A stretch of 64,000 bases of DNA from Gnetum montanum. Its lineage: Eukaryota > Streptophyta > Gnetopsida > Gnetales > Gnetaceae. The notes below the pieces were generated by a model. It was given only the letters and a program-made list of their open reading frames with translations, was not told the DNA's origin and made no database searches. The translations under genes were made by a program, and so were the position numbers. Every line of letters begins with the position of its first letter. Position 1 is the first letter of the stretch. The stretch spans positions 73,688 through 137,687 of the forward strand of contig MNCI01000865.1 of the NCBI GenBank assembly GCA_015680685.1. The letters are read 5' to 3'. Shown one piece after another: positions 1-10,900 of the stretch.

Positions 1-66
1 CGACCAGATCGCGCGTGCTACGCTCATTTCGTATGGTTGAGTGTAGGGGTACCTCGCCACTCATCA
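1..66 (+). mobile_element. 3' end of a gypsy-type LTR
   Basis: The segment ends in GTAGGGGTACCTCGCCACTCATCA. The same ending closes every plus-strand gypsy LTR in this window, for example at 20233, 45086 and 50570. No primer-binding site follows, so this is a 3' LTR or a solo LTR whose body lies left of the window. Confidence 0.75.
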
Positions 67-1200
67 ATAACCTTTTTTATAATAATAAATATATAAAAAA
101 CCAATATAGTAAAACATCTTAAAATATAATCCATTCTCTTAATTCTAAGAAATTTACCTGGTTTGGAGGTTACTAGGTTTGAGAGAAAGTTATTAAAGAA
201 AGCAAAAATATAAACCATTAAAATTAGAAACATTTTAGTTAATACAATTTTTGACTTGTATAGTACAATGTGATTTATACTTTCTAAAAAGCATTAAAAA
301 ATGTACACTTTATTGATTCTCTTCAAAATTTTCCTACTCTTTATATTGTTGGTGGTTTGAAAAATCCAAAGGTAGAAAAGGTTTTTCAAATCAAAGTTGC
401 ATGGGTCCATCTAAATTTGGATTTAGAAACATATTCTAATCCTTAAGGTCAAAGGTTAGGTATTTTTTATACAACATGATGCTTTAGCTTCCATGATTGA
501 ATAAATAATAACACACTATGTTAAGTTTTCAAAAACCATGAATGAACAATTAGCTTGATGGATGCTTTTTTTGTTTTATGATTTTAGTTTACATACCTTT
601 TCCCTTAATGATTTTCATTTTTTCCAATAAAATTTTCATTATATTTTTTACCTTTTATTTCTAGTGCTTATATATTTTGCTTTTGTATTTGATGATAATA
701 CTTTTGTTTGAAATTTTATTTATTGATTTTCCTTTCTCTATGATTTTCCTAAAGTTACATAAGGCTTTAATAATTGTAGAAGAAATTACGTTAAAATTGG
801 ATAAAAAGTTGCAAAAGGAATACATAAAGAGACATATATTTACAAAAATCGTAAAAATATTGTATAATAGTATTACTTTGTACATGGTTTAATTTACAAT
901 GCCGAAACATGTTGCAGTTTCATGATTTTGCTTCTCAAATCCGGTTCTTATCCGCATACGTATATATTTTAATTTTAAATTGACTTATACGAATCTCATA
1001 AGACATATTCGGTGGATGATTTTTTTATTATTTATGATGGGTTCCTAGTTCCATCGCGCAACAAATCAACTTCCTATGAGAGTTCCATTGAATTAAAACT
1101 TGAAAGTCAAAGTTCTCAACAATTAAAACAATATCGAGCTTCCACTTTACATGATCCGAGGAACATAATGTCTTACTTTAACAATTAACAAATGTAACTA
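67..1200. other. AT-rich intergenic DNA, no gene seen
   Basis: Very AT-rich sequence with only short open frames of low-complexity composition on both strands. No family motif, RNA gene or LTR terminus was recognised. Confidence 0.6.
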
Positions 1201-3206
1201 AAATTCATACTTCATAGAATACATGATAATAATAACAAATTCGAATCCAAAGGGATTGAAGATGAATCTCTAGCTTGAGAAACGGAAACTGGTCTGAAAC
1301 TCTTGTAAGGAAGTTATAACCCAGTACTGGAAACACTAGTACGAACCACAAATTATGAATGCAGTTCTGCTGAGCACGGCAGACAGAAAATTCTAAAACC
1401 TGAACAGTGTAAACTTTAACATTAAAAAAAAATCTCTGCAAATAAAATGGGTGAAGCCTCAAAGGCTGAAAGAGTTCTTATGTGCAGAAACAAAAACACA
1501 TATTGCAAATTGCAGGAGGTGTGGACGAAATGAAAATGCATCTGGCGCCGGCGTACGGTGGACCGATTACGTCTGTGAGCGGTGAAACGATTCTCATTCA
1601 AACAGCAGCCCAGCAACAGATTTCAACCAGAAACGAACAAAAAAAAACTACAGAAACAAAGTCGTGGACTCGTGCGCAGGCAAGAAGAAGCAGTCAAGAG
1701 ACAGCCGAGGTTTCACTTTCTGGAAATGCTAAACATCAAAATAGTCATTATAAAGCAGCAGCGTCAACGCGCCCGTGAGAAGTAAGTAGCAAGAGCAGAA
1801 AGAGAAGAAGAAAAAAAAGGCAATGCAGGTATATTCCAGAGGTATTATTATATACATAATTCACAGGCGGCCGCAGAAGAAGATGAAGAAAAAGACTTAG
1901 ATTAGATGAGATGAGATTAGATTAGACTATGAACGCAGCATCAGCATCATAGTCGGTCGCGGCATTAATTAACCGCGGACAGTAAAAGTAAAATGGCGGT
2001 CATACATTCATTCATGTGAACGTGAAAGCAGGCAGGCAAGGTAGCTAAGGTTGCTGTGAATGCGCCGGCACAGCTGATGCAAGAATGACGCAGCAGGAAA
2101 CCCAGAAATAGAGAATCCCGTGGACACTGGAATTTCAATTTCAGCAATTTCAATTTCAAGTCGCTGCCCAATCCCACCTTCCCTGACGACATTGGCATTG
2201 GAATTGCCTGTTACAATTACTGTCTCTGTCTCTTTCTTCCTTTCCGTTTCTGTCTCTGCAAAAAGTCCATTTCCACGGTGTTGGTGAAACCTGTAGGGTG
2301 CTGTAATGTTTGTTACGGAATGTGGGTTCGATTCACGCTCACCGTAAATAATGGAGTCAGCCTAATATTCGCCGGTGTCCACACGACAAAGGCAAATGCA
2401 GACTTAGATTCAACAGGGAGGAAAAAAAAAAGGAAGAACACAGCACGGGCTGCATCACAGCAAAAAGTCATCCGAGGACGAGCCCGCGGTCACATGCTCA
2501 CCTCTTCGCCGGTCCACTCATTCATTGCCCACGTAACCCCCTCCTCACGCTGCTGAAGGCGACTTGCAGTAGTATGTATATACACACCAACCTTTTTCAT
2601 GGCTGCCATTGCAGCAGAGTTGGAAATTTTGGATATTGACGGACTCCCAGAACAAAATCTTTCTACATTTATCTCTAAAGCTTGCTTTAAAAGCCTCATT
2701 TTACCATGTTTTGCAGGAAAGAAAAAGGAATCAAAATAAACGGACAAAAATAAGAAGTAAAACTTCCTTGGAGATCTTGGAAGCTGCAAGGTGAAAACAT
2801 ATTGAATTAATAAAAATTACTAAAGAATTGCAGCAAACAGTCAGACTAAATTTGAAACAAACCCTAATCTACCTTGATTTACATTCATAGATGACAGGTG
2901 ACTTTAAAAAACCTTGTTTGCTAACTGCTACTGCGGGTATCTAGAATAAATTCTGATCTTCTTTTACATGAGAAATCTTGAAATACAGAGATACGGACGC
3001 CAATTTCCCCTTATGGCGATTTCGAATTTTCTTCTCTGGATTCATCCTTGCTAGGTGTAGTTGGGATTTTGATGGTCTGTACGATTTTTTTGTTTTTGTT
3101 TTTCTGTTTTTCTCCTTTTGGGCTTGGATTTGTCCCTGTACGTGAGTTTCCACCGTGATGAGCAGCCACGTCACTGTCTAGTTCTAAAAAAGTGGGGATA
3201 ATATAA
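1201..3206. other. Distal upstream region of the GARP gene, no gene seen
   Basis: Base composition rises toward that of the gene island. Open frames of 60-100 codons exist on both strands, but they overlap one another and show no recognisable protein motif, so they are treated as chance frames. There is a purine-rich stretch around 1870-1930 with repeated GATTA/GATGA words. Possible promoter or enhancer DNA, inferred from position only. Confidence 0.5.
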
Positions 3207-3214
3207 TATAAAAG
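3207..3214 (+). promoter_or_regulatory. Candidate TATA box (TATAAAAG)
   Basis: TATAAAAG sits at the end of an AT run (TAATATAATATAAAAG) and is followed by GC-richer DNA. If used, it would give the GARP gene a 5' leader of roughly 1.2 kb before the ATG at 4418, or a leader with an intron. It is the best plant-type TATA match in the 1.5 kb upstream, but no initiator or transcript evidence is available. Confidence 0.25.
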
Positions 3215-3793
3215 AAAACCTGTTCGCTGGATTGTCCATGTGGCCCCTCCTCGGTGTTTGTGTACAAGACAGGAAGAATTCCGGATCCAAAAAAAATACA
3301 CACGGCCTTTTTGTTTTTATCCGAAATTTGGGTTCGGCAGGATAAATTGTGTGGCGTCTTACATCCGCCGGATTTTCGGCCTCATTATCCTGCTCTTCAC
3401 CGCTCTTTTTCTTCCCTCTTGCCCTTGTTCTTCTTCCTCCCCTTCCCTACAGCTGCCTGCCATTGGCTCCTGGGCTGAGTTTTTTTAAGTTCAGCTTCCG
3501 TTTCTAGCCGCGGGCCATGCCATGAAGGCTTTTCAGATGATGTCTTCTCCTGCTGCTGCTGCGGCTTGTTCTTGTTGTTTCTCATATTAGTATGAAGTAG
3601 TGGCAGTAAAATAGTCCTCGAGCGTATCTCCCAATTGAAGGTGCAGCAGTATCGTCGTCGGCGGTCCTGGGTTCTGCGTCTGCGCCTGCGCCTGTGACGC
3701 CAAGAGAATCGCGCCTGATTCAGTGCATGGCCAGGCAGCAGAAACACACTCGGCCCTCCAACTCGAGCATGCCACCCGGCATATATGTTTTGT

Positions 3794-3814
3794 AGCAGCA
3801 GCAGCAGCAGCAGC
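3794..3814. repeat. (AGC)7 microsatellite
   Basis: Seven uninterrupted AGC triplets in the upstream region of the GARP gene. Confidence 0.9.
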
Positions 3815-4202
3815 CATCGCTCTCTAGCTTCTCGTTACCAGAAAAACAACAACAACAGCACAATCTCCTCCGATCCTCTTTTCGTTTTCGTCTTCGTTTA
3901 TGAGTGGTCCGGAGCCGATTCATTATCGTTTGTCCACTGACACGGAACAAACCTTCCATTGTCACATACTCGCATACATGCTGCTGCTTTCCCTGGTTGG
4001 TTTTTGTCTCCGGTTTTTGTTTAATTTTTTTTTCTTTCTTTCCTTTTTTCCTGTTGTTGTTGCTGGGTAAATTAGATCAACCACTTATTGGATGAATCGT
4101 CGGTGAGACAGCCCGAGGAAAGGAATCTTACGGATCTGAGAAACCCACCGGGAGGCACCAGAGCGACTGACTGAGATTAGAGAGTGAACAATAATAACTC
4201 AG

Positions 4203-4277
4203 ATGATGGCGGGCAGATACAGAGGCCCAGGAGGGATTCAGATTTCAGAGAAGGAGCAACAGATGGAAGAGTGCTGA
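4203..4277 (+). promoter_or_regulatory. Possible upstream ORF (24 codons)
   Basis: ATG ATG opens a 24-codon frame that ends in TGA, about 140 bases before the main ATG at 4418. If this stretch is in the mature leader it could lower translation of the GARP protein. Its presence in the mRNA is unproven. Confidence 0.3.
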
Positions 4278-4417
4278 GCGCTGCTATATCTCTCTCTCTA
4301 CTCTATCTGGAACGGACTATTGCAGCACCACAGAAGCTAAGCAAAACAAAAATTTTTCTGCTGCTGTTGGTGAGATTTTAGAGGACGTTATTAAACCCTC
4401 GTAGGGAGAGTTGAGCC

Positions 4418-7384
4418 ATGGAGAGCCAGGCTGAGCAAAGCAGCAGTGACAGAAGCGGGCGCAAGCGGTGTCAATCCAGCGAAGATGGAGACGGCGACGG
4501 CGACGGCGAGGCTACTCGTCAGGCTAAAAGCTCCAGCAACAGCACCGTCGAGGGCAACGATGGCGGCAGAGGCGGTGGCAGCAGCAGCAACGGCAACGCC
4601 ACGGTCCGCCAGTACGTGCGTTCTAAGATGCCGCGCCTGCGCTGGACTCCTGATCTGCACCACTGCTTCGTCCACGCCGTCGAGCGCCTCGGCGGCCAAG
4701 ACAGTACGTTCCTCCTGATTGATTGATTCATTGATTTATATCCAAATTTCAGTAGTTCCGGGTTTTCCTGCATCAATCCATCGATAGATAGATAGATAGC
4801 ATGCATATGTTTATGCGTATCTCGAAAAATTCAAAATTCTGGGTTCTGGGTTCTGGTTCATATTTTCAGCCAGCGTTATGATTGATTCATTTATATACTA
4901 CCAATGTGTATGATTTGCAGGAGCGACGCCCAAGTTGGTGCTGCAGCTAATGGATGTGAAGGGGCTGACGATTGCCCATGTGAAAAGCCATCTGCAGGTA
5001 CGCTCTTGTTGAGGCCCTTGCTGTTTCCTAATTGGACGCGTCTAATTCTGTGCCTCAGCTAGGTTTCGCTTCTGATCTGCTCTCACACAGGGATATGTAT
5101 GTGATGTTCATGTTGATTTTGGGTAAACAGATGTACCGAAGTATGAAGAACGACGAGAACAGTCAAGGTACGTATTGTCTTTTGGTATTATTATGTATGT
5201 AGACTTTTTTGGCACTGATATGTCTCGTTCTCTGCACTTTTTTTATTTTTCTCTATCTCCGCCGTTTCTCCATCGTAATCCCAGTACCTGCCGTGAGAGG
5301 AATTCCGTTTTCATGGCTCCAATGACGTCCACGGCCCCTGGGCGAAAGGAGAATTCCAAGGACGGCAGAGACGCTTTGAATATATACTAGCAAACGCACA
5401 ACAAGGCTGTGAAAAATGCTGCAGATGAAAAACAAAAAAAAAGCGCAGACCTAAGGCGTAGACAGAAACGCCCCCACAGGTTTACTAGTGATAGCCTTAG
5501 GCCATATATGCATAGAAACCAGCGGTGACAACATACCTAACCCGGCCAATCAGCCTTTGTCCATATCTACCTACCATGAGAAAACATCTGCATCACCATG
5601 ATCAATCCGCCTTGCAATTTCATCTCATCATTTCTCACGACTACTGCTGCGATTTCGATGACTGTTTCTTAGTCTTAAGTAACCCTGTGGTGCAGGAGGG
5701 GGAAGTCAATCCGAAAAGCTGATCGAGCATGAACAATTTCAACATCATCACCAGCGTTTTCCACTGTCCTCTAGAATCGGATTTCATCATCGTCAATGCC
5801 ATCACCACAGAGATAATACCTACGACCTGGACCTTCAGCAGCAGCAGCAACAACAACAGCGGATGTTGGATCGACGAGGATCTCCATGGCCTGCCGCTTC
5901 GTCCTCGGATGAATGGGTGGTGCCGGCGCCCAGATCCCATCATTATCCTTCATGGAATGCCGGCGCCATTGATGCAAAGGAACAGCAGCAACATAATCAT
6001 CATCAGCAAGTACAGCAGCAGCACAGATGTTTTCAGTACTCCAACAATACCAGTAGTCTGAACATGACCCATCTCATGCCACCACACTGGAATCCTGCTC
6101 TTGCTCCTTCGCCTCTTCCTGCTCAGACGGAGCCAGCCCAGGAATCCGGGCTGGGAATTCTCGGCACTTCTTCGTCTGCGTTGTCGCTCATGGATTTCAT
6201 CAACAGGCAGCAGCAGCAGGAGGCTCCCCCGCAGCATCGTGGAGTCAGCTCTCAGTTCCAGTACCAGCACCAGCTTCTGCAACTCCAGGTATAGTAGCTA
6301 AACGCTAAAACCCAAGGGTCCCAATCAAACGTTTACCGCAGGAAATTCTCTACCACGTATGAGCGACTACGATGCTTAATTTAAATATTTAGGCTAACTA
6401 CTCCGACACAACAACAACTATAGATCAAGCGAGAGAGTTTATTCTGAAGTCTGAACCCAATTCCAAAATCCAAACTGGTCTGTATCTGGGCTAAGCCGAT
6501 TACATCACCAAAAGTCTGAAACAGTTGTCTGCGATCGCTTGCAAATGGTTCTAATTAAGCTTGCTCGTGTTGCCAATTAAAGTGTTTCTCAATTTGTGCT
6601 AGGCGACGTATATTATCACAAAACTCGCCAAGTCAAGCAAGCAATTGCAGCTTGTTGCGAGATCACAGGAGAGGCCATTAAATTTGCTTTTCCGTGAGGT
6701 CATAGACAAGGTTATTAAATGATTCAAATCTCTTACAGCCAGCTAACGCTATCCCTTTAATTTAGGGAGATCACACGGGGAGTCTGTTAAAAATCCTGAA
6801 CCCAAATTCGTGGATTTCTTAAAAAAAACACAGATCGATCCATATCGTAATCTAATATTCTAAACTTCTGGCTATGACAGATTCAGCAGCAGCAGCAGCA
6901 GAGAGGATTCAGCAGCAGCAGCATGTCAGGCAGGGAAACGGGCGTGGCGTCGTCGGCAGAAAAAGTAATAACGGCACCGGAGCTGCGTCTACGTTTGCAG
7001 ATGGATGACGAGGAAGAGGAGCCAAGTCTGCAACTGATGCTGAATCGCCAAAGTACCCAGAACAGGGACAACCCAGAACAGTCTGCGTCCTCATCTTCAT
7101 CTTCATCGCCGCGGCGCTGCGGAGCAGATGCAGAAGCAGAAGAAGAAGAAGAAGAAGAAGAAGACGAGGAAGTGGACAGCGGCCTATCTCTCTCGCTATT
7201 TTCCAAGTACCAGAGCAAACTTCTGAGCAGCAGCGGCGGCAACAAAACTCGGAGGCGTAGCAGCAGCAATGGCGGAACAGGCGCCGGCGGCACGGCTGCT
7301 GCGGTGGTACAGAGATCATCAAAAGCGGAAACACGTGGAAGGGGCACGTTAGATCTCACCATGTCGATTGGGACATGGAAATAA
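4418..7384 (+). CDS. GARP/G2-like MYB-related transcriptional repressor (MOF1/At2g40260 type)
   Basis: Five exons: 4418-4703, 4921-4997, 5131-5167, 5696-6288, 6881-7384. All introns are GT-AG and phases agree, giving 498 codons ending in TAA. The start has a good context (GCCATGG) with an in-frame stop two codons upstream. Residues 71-126 form the single GARP DNA-binding domain: MPRLRWTPDLHHCF in exon 1, RATPKLVLQLM and the diagnostic SHLQ across exons 1-2, MYRS in exon 3. VRSKMPRLRWTP and LGGQDRATPK fit the MOF1/At2g40260 group better than KANADI, which has RMRWT. The rest is low complexity: acidic Gly/Ser N-terminus, His-rich stretch, Gln8 at 181-188, an acidic Glu run near 416-429. Two EAR motifs lie in exon 5, LSLSLF (433-438) and LDLTMSIG (488-495), so TOPLESS-type co-repressor recruitment in the nucleus is inferred. 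The DNA target is unknown. It appears intact; the domain call is firm, while the exact orthologue is not. Confidence 0.9.
4704..4920 (+). other. Intron 1 of the GARP gene
   Basis: Donor GTACGT, acceptor TTTGCAG. It interrupts the GARP domain in phase 1 after GGQD; the spliced codon is AGA (Arg). It carries a short GATA tetranucleotide run near 4781-4799. Confidence 0.9.
4998..5130 (+). other. Intron 2 of the GARP gene
   Basis: Donor GTACGC, acceptor AAACAG, phase 0, between SHLQ and MYRS. A break at this SHLQ/MYR point is usual in plant G2-like genes. Confidence 0.9.
5168..5695 (+). other. Intron 3 of the GARP gene
   Basis: Donor GTACGT, acceptor GTGCAG, phase 1 (Gly codon). Splicing restores the frame into the His/Gln-rich exon 4. 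No other feature seen inside. Confidence 0.85.
6289..6880 (+). other. Intron 4 of the GARP gene
   Basis: Donor GTATAG, acceptor ATGACAG, phase 0. The donor itself contains an in-frame TAG one codon after exon 4, so retention would end the protein at residue 332, before both EAR motifs. Confidence 0.85.
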
Positions 7385-7545
7385 CAATAATAATCATCAC
7401 ATTCCAAGAAATAACAAGAATTCATCGGCGGCAGCGGCAGAAGCAGAAGCAGCATCAATTGAATTAAGAAATTTAGAAGCACAATCGCAAGTTAAGCGGC
7501 GCTGGAACAGAATCCAGTAGAATATATGGTGTCAGCTCCTCCGGC

Positions 7546-7563
7546 GAGAGAGAGAGAGAGAGA
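7546..7563. repeat. (GA)9 microsatellite
   Basis: Uninterrupted GA dinucleotides just past the GARP coding region. Confidence 0.9.
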
Positions 7564-7736
7564 TAACAAGGCCAACATATATGCACACAGCAGCACAGCT
7601 ATATCTATATATCTATATATCTATTTTTACTGACTCCCCAAATTAGTAAATACAACATTTCTGCAACGAACTGATCTTCTTCCTCCTCCATGGAATCCAC
7701 CTACCAACGAAAACCAAACCAGGCCTAGACATAGAC

Positions 7737-7760
7737 ATATATATATATATATATATATAT
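7737..7760. repeat. (AT)12 microsatellite
   Basis: Uninterrupted AT dinucleotides in the probable 3' UTR. Confidence 0.9.
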
Positions 7761-8192
7761 GAACAGGCCGACAATGTTCTTGTTTCTGAGTTTTTCTTAT
7801 TCATCAACAAGAACAAGAGCAAGAACAACACAGACACAAATTCAGTCAGTCTCGTAGCCGTGTGTCCAAGAACTGAATTCCCGTCCCTGTTCGTGGAACC
7901 GCAGGAGGCTGACGGAAGCATTATATTTGTGTGGTTGGTTGGTTGGTTGTTTTTTTTGGTGGAATTTGTTTTTGGCTTTAAAACTGCGCTATTTTATCGC
8001 TTGTACTTAATGTTTTGGGCCAAGCTTAAATTACTTCGCTGCTGCATGTATGCCGCCAGCTGCGACGCGAAACACTAAGAAGGATTCCGGTTCGCGGATT
8101 GAATTGCAAAAGATTCTGCAATTTTTATAATGCCGCTCACCAGATCTATCTACCAACGATGTTCTTGGCCGGTGATTCCTTCCCTTTTTAAT

Positions 8193-8198
8193 AATAAA
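8193..8198 (+). terminator. Candidate poly(A) signal AATAAA
   Basis: Canonical AATAAA in a T/A-rich setting 0.8 kb after the GARP stop codon. It is the first clear canonical signal downstream. Plant signals are loose, so other sites are possible. Confidence 0.4.
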
Positions 8199-8404
8199 AT
8201 TAATATTCGCTGCGAATGTGAGAGATGTGTCACATGTCCTCCTGTTTCTGTATATGTTTTTCCTCTTTTTTCTCTTTTCTCTGGACTCAAATTCTTACAG
8301 TAGCAATAGTAGCCTGATTTGCAACGCCATGCATCTAGCTTGTAAAAAACCGCTGCTGGCTAAATGAAGGAGGCTGTAATTATGGAAAATGTACTGTAGC
8401 TAGC

Positions 8405-8414
8405 CTATATATAA
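8405..8414 (+). promoter_or_regulatory. Candidate TATA box (CTATATATAAG) of an unidentified transcript
   Basis: CTATATATAAG, in GC-mixed DNA, is followed about 30 bases later by CCAACACAGCAAC, a plausible plant start region. No coding frame of note follows, so any product would be a non-coding RNA or a short peptide. It may also be chance. Confidence 0.3.
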
Positions 8415-8999
8415 GCACCTCGAATCTCAGATTTTCTGCCCAACACAGCAACTAAATCTTCTCTGCACGCGGATTTAATATCCCAGTTAGTCTCTTTTTG
8501 TTCAGAATCTCGTTGGTATTATATTTTCAGGCATCATTCTGCTACCAGCAGCTGCTTTCATCACCACAGCAAATGAGCAAACCAAATCAGGGGCTGGTCA
8601 AAGCTTCCTTCATGATGATCTGAGTTCCTGATTACGGACGCCATGATCTGCATGATCCAGCAAGCCCCAAAAGCATTTCAATTTGGATCAGAAACTATAG
8701 TCGTAGTCTTCTGGTTTCCTGAAAGAATGATTACCTGTATGACTATCAGTTGGAGATGTGATCATAGCTGACGAGTTTGAGTAAGTTAACTTCAATTTGT
8801 TGTTTGTCTTTTGTAGCATCTGATAACAATGCTTTATTAACGATAAGATTTAGATATGCTGTAGAATGCACGAACTTCGCTGGAATTCTCAGACGTCAGT
8901 AGAACAGCACCTAATAATTTTAGGTTGAATATTATTGATTCTGCATCGGATTCTCTCTTCCTAATCCCTGTGGGACAGGATTGCAGGAAAACGAACCGA

Positions 9000-9107
9000 A
9001 ACCCTACGCTGACGGTAAAAAAGTTGATAAAATCGCTTTAAAAGTGCCTTTATAACCCTACGCTGACGGTAAAAAAGTTGATAAAATCGCTTTAAAAGTG
9101 CCTTTAT
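9000..9107. repeat. Perfect 54-bp tandem duplication
   Basis: Two identical 54-bp units, 9000-9053 and 9054-9107, each starting AACCCTACGCTGACGG. They mark the border between the gene island and the AT-rich repeat desert. Confidence 0.95.
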
Positions 9108-10149
9108 AACTAACTATTGTTTGAAAAATATGAACATACATTATTAATAAAGTTTATGTATGACGTAACATCATGATCTTTTCTATATCGAGATCTCTCG
9201 GGCAATTAGTGTTGTATTTCAGGTATTTTAGTCATAAATTTTCTAAATAGTAAACTTAAAAAACAGCTTTAATGTCCACTACCAATGAAGGAAATGTAAA
9301 TAAAAATAGAACTTTAATGTCATGCATATCCATACTTTAATTATTAAAATATATGGTCCCCTTACAATAAAGTAAAACACACACAATTATGATTTTCTAA
9401 TTTAAATAACAATTAAGTAGATTATGCACACTAGAAACCTAAAACATATATTTATTAGCTATAATTGGTAAATATTTGTTCAATATAAGTAAAACTATAA
9501 CTTATATTTTCTTAGAGACCCTAGAAATGTACAATGGATTAGTTAATGAAAACACACCAAAAACCTAAGGAAAAAAAAAAGACAAACAAAATAAACAAAG
9601 CTCAATTATGTTTTCATAACAAATATTATAACAGGAGAGTAGTAATAATATAAACATAAAACATCTTACTTTTGAAATGAAATGAAGCTTTATCATGTCT
9701 AAAGACCCATAGGATCTATTCGATAGATATTACATTTTCATGAACAATAAAGATAGACTCTACAAATTGAGCAAGAATACAAAAACTACTTATTATCTTA
9801 TATTATTGGAAAAAATAAATTCAAATATAAAATATTAAAATTACAGCTATTCAAGGCATAAAATGAATAGGAGTAAAAGGCCTAATAGTGTCTAAGTACT
9901 TAAGCTAGTTGGAAAATCATTAAAAATATGAACAAGCATTGGAAGATAATTTTTAAGGCATTGCTTATATCATCATCATCATCCTAGTCTTTTCTTAAGA
10001 ATATGAATTCATTTTGATTATTTGCCTATGTAAAGAACTAAAACTTGATTTATTTACAAATTTTCATATTTTCTCTATACAAGGCACTTACAAACTCTAC
10101 ATTAGTAGTATTTTAAATATTAAAAAAATCTAATCCATATGGAAGCCAA
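9108..10149. other. AT-rich DNA, nothing recognised
   Basis: Low-complexity AT-rich sequence without long frames, LTR termini or RNA-gene signatures. Probably decayed repeats. Confidence 0.5.
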
Positions 10150-10900
10150 GGGTCGAAAAGAACATTTAAAGGTAGTGTAAAAAATTTCTCTACCATCATT
10201 GCTAGAGCAAAGAAACTTCCTTATAAGTTTGTTAAGATAATTCAGGTTATTATTTGTAGATGCAAGGATAAAAGAGTAATAAGCATGCACTAAAGTTAGG
10301 ATACAAACAACACTTGTCCTTTCATGTTAAGTGATTTAGATAGCTATCTCTGTATATTAAGTTAAGTGAGATGTTTGCTTAGTGATAAGAGAATTGACAT
10401 GGAAAATCCATAAAAGCAATTCTGAAACTGATATGTCATCCAAAAGGATCTCAACGGAAGTAAGTACACCAAGGTAGATAATGATTGGCTTGAATGATAA
10501 AAGAAATCCAAAAAACATAGGGATTGTATCTTGATCATCTTATTTTAATGGTAAGTTTAACTCAAAATGGATAAGTAGAGCAATAAATGAAGGAAGGTTT
10601 CATTTAATTGACCACTAAACTAGAAGTTGCATAACACATATCAATGTAGTATAAAAAGGAAAAAAATTATTTTTAACATTTTAAGACATTAATTTTGAAT
10701 TGCTTTAATGTCAAAGGCTAATCCTCTAAGAATTTTGGCAAAAATTATGAATAAAATTGGAACATGAGGATAGCCTTGTTGAATTAACTTTTAGTGTTTT
10801 GTAAGAACATATTTTAGGATTACAAGATCATTTGTATCTAAAAATATTAATTATACATGATTTAAGAAATGAGTTTTAGCTTCTATTTGTTTTTTCTTCT
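10150..10900 (-). pseudogene. Decayed LINE reverse transcriptase fragment
   Basis: On the minus strand 10721-10782 reads QQGYPHVPILFIIFAKILRG. This matches the QGxPLSPxLFxxxxExLxR block of plant L1-type LINE reverse transcriptases. Farther on, 10465-10476 reads YLGV, the block that follows the catalytic region in the same order. The frame is full of stops and shifts and the catalytic FADD block is not recognisable. A relic, with edges approximate. Confidence 0.45.

Larger units (their letters stand above)
3215..4417 (+). other. Proximal promoter / probable 5' leader of the GARP gene
   Basis: Pyrimidine-rich stretches (for example 3395-3440 and a CT run near 4292-4303) and triplet runs such as (AGC)7 at 3794-3814 are typical of plant promoters and leaders. 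A 24-codon upstream ORF lies at 4203-4277. An in-frame TGA at 4412-4414 precedes the start codon. The exact transcript start cannot be placed. Confidence 0.4.
7385..8200 (+). other. Probable 3' UTR of the GARP gene with microsatellites
   Basis: After the stop come purine-rich DNA, a (GA)n run at 7546-7563, CTATAT repeats near 7600-7626 and (AT)n at 7737-7760. AATAAA at 8193-8198 (context TAATAATAAAATTAA) is the best poly(A) signal candidate. The end point of the mRNA is inferred. Confidence 0.45.

Noticed and set aside
1482-1778. 98-codon open frame on the plus strand
   Set aside because: Overlaps other frames on both strands, has biased low-complexity composition and no motif. Likely chance in the GC-richer upstream region.
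4184-4381. 65-codon frame just before the GARP start
   Set aside because: It opens with GTG rather than ATG. The ATG-led frame at 4203 is a better candidate in the leader.
6883-7482. 199-codon minus-strand frame opposite GARP exon 5
   Set aside because: Leu/Ser/Cys runs are the antisense shadow of triplet repeats in the real exon.
8590-8670. Sequence resembling miR167 (AAGCTTCCTTCATGATGATCTGA) with a partial inverted repeat downstream
   Set aside because: It differs from the strictly conserved miR167 at several bases and has a 3-base insertion. The fold has large bulges and only short helices (GGGGCT/AGCCCC). Not enough for a miRNA call.
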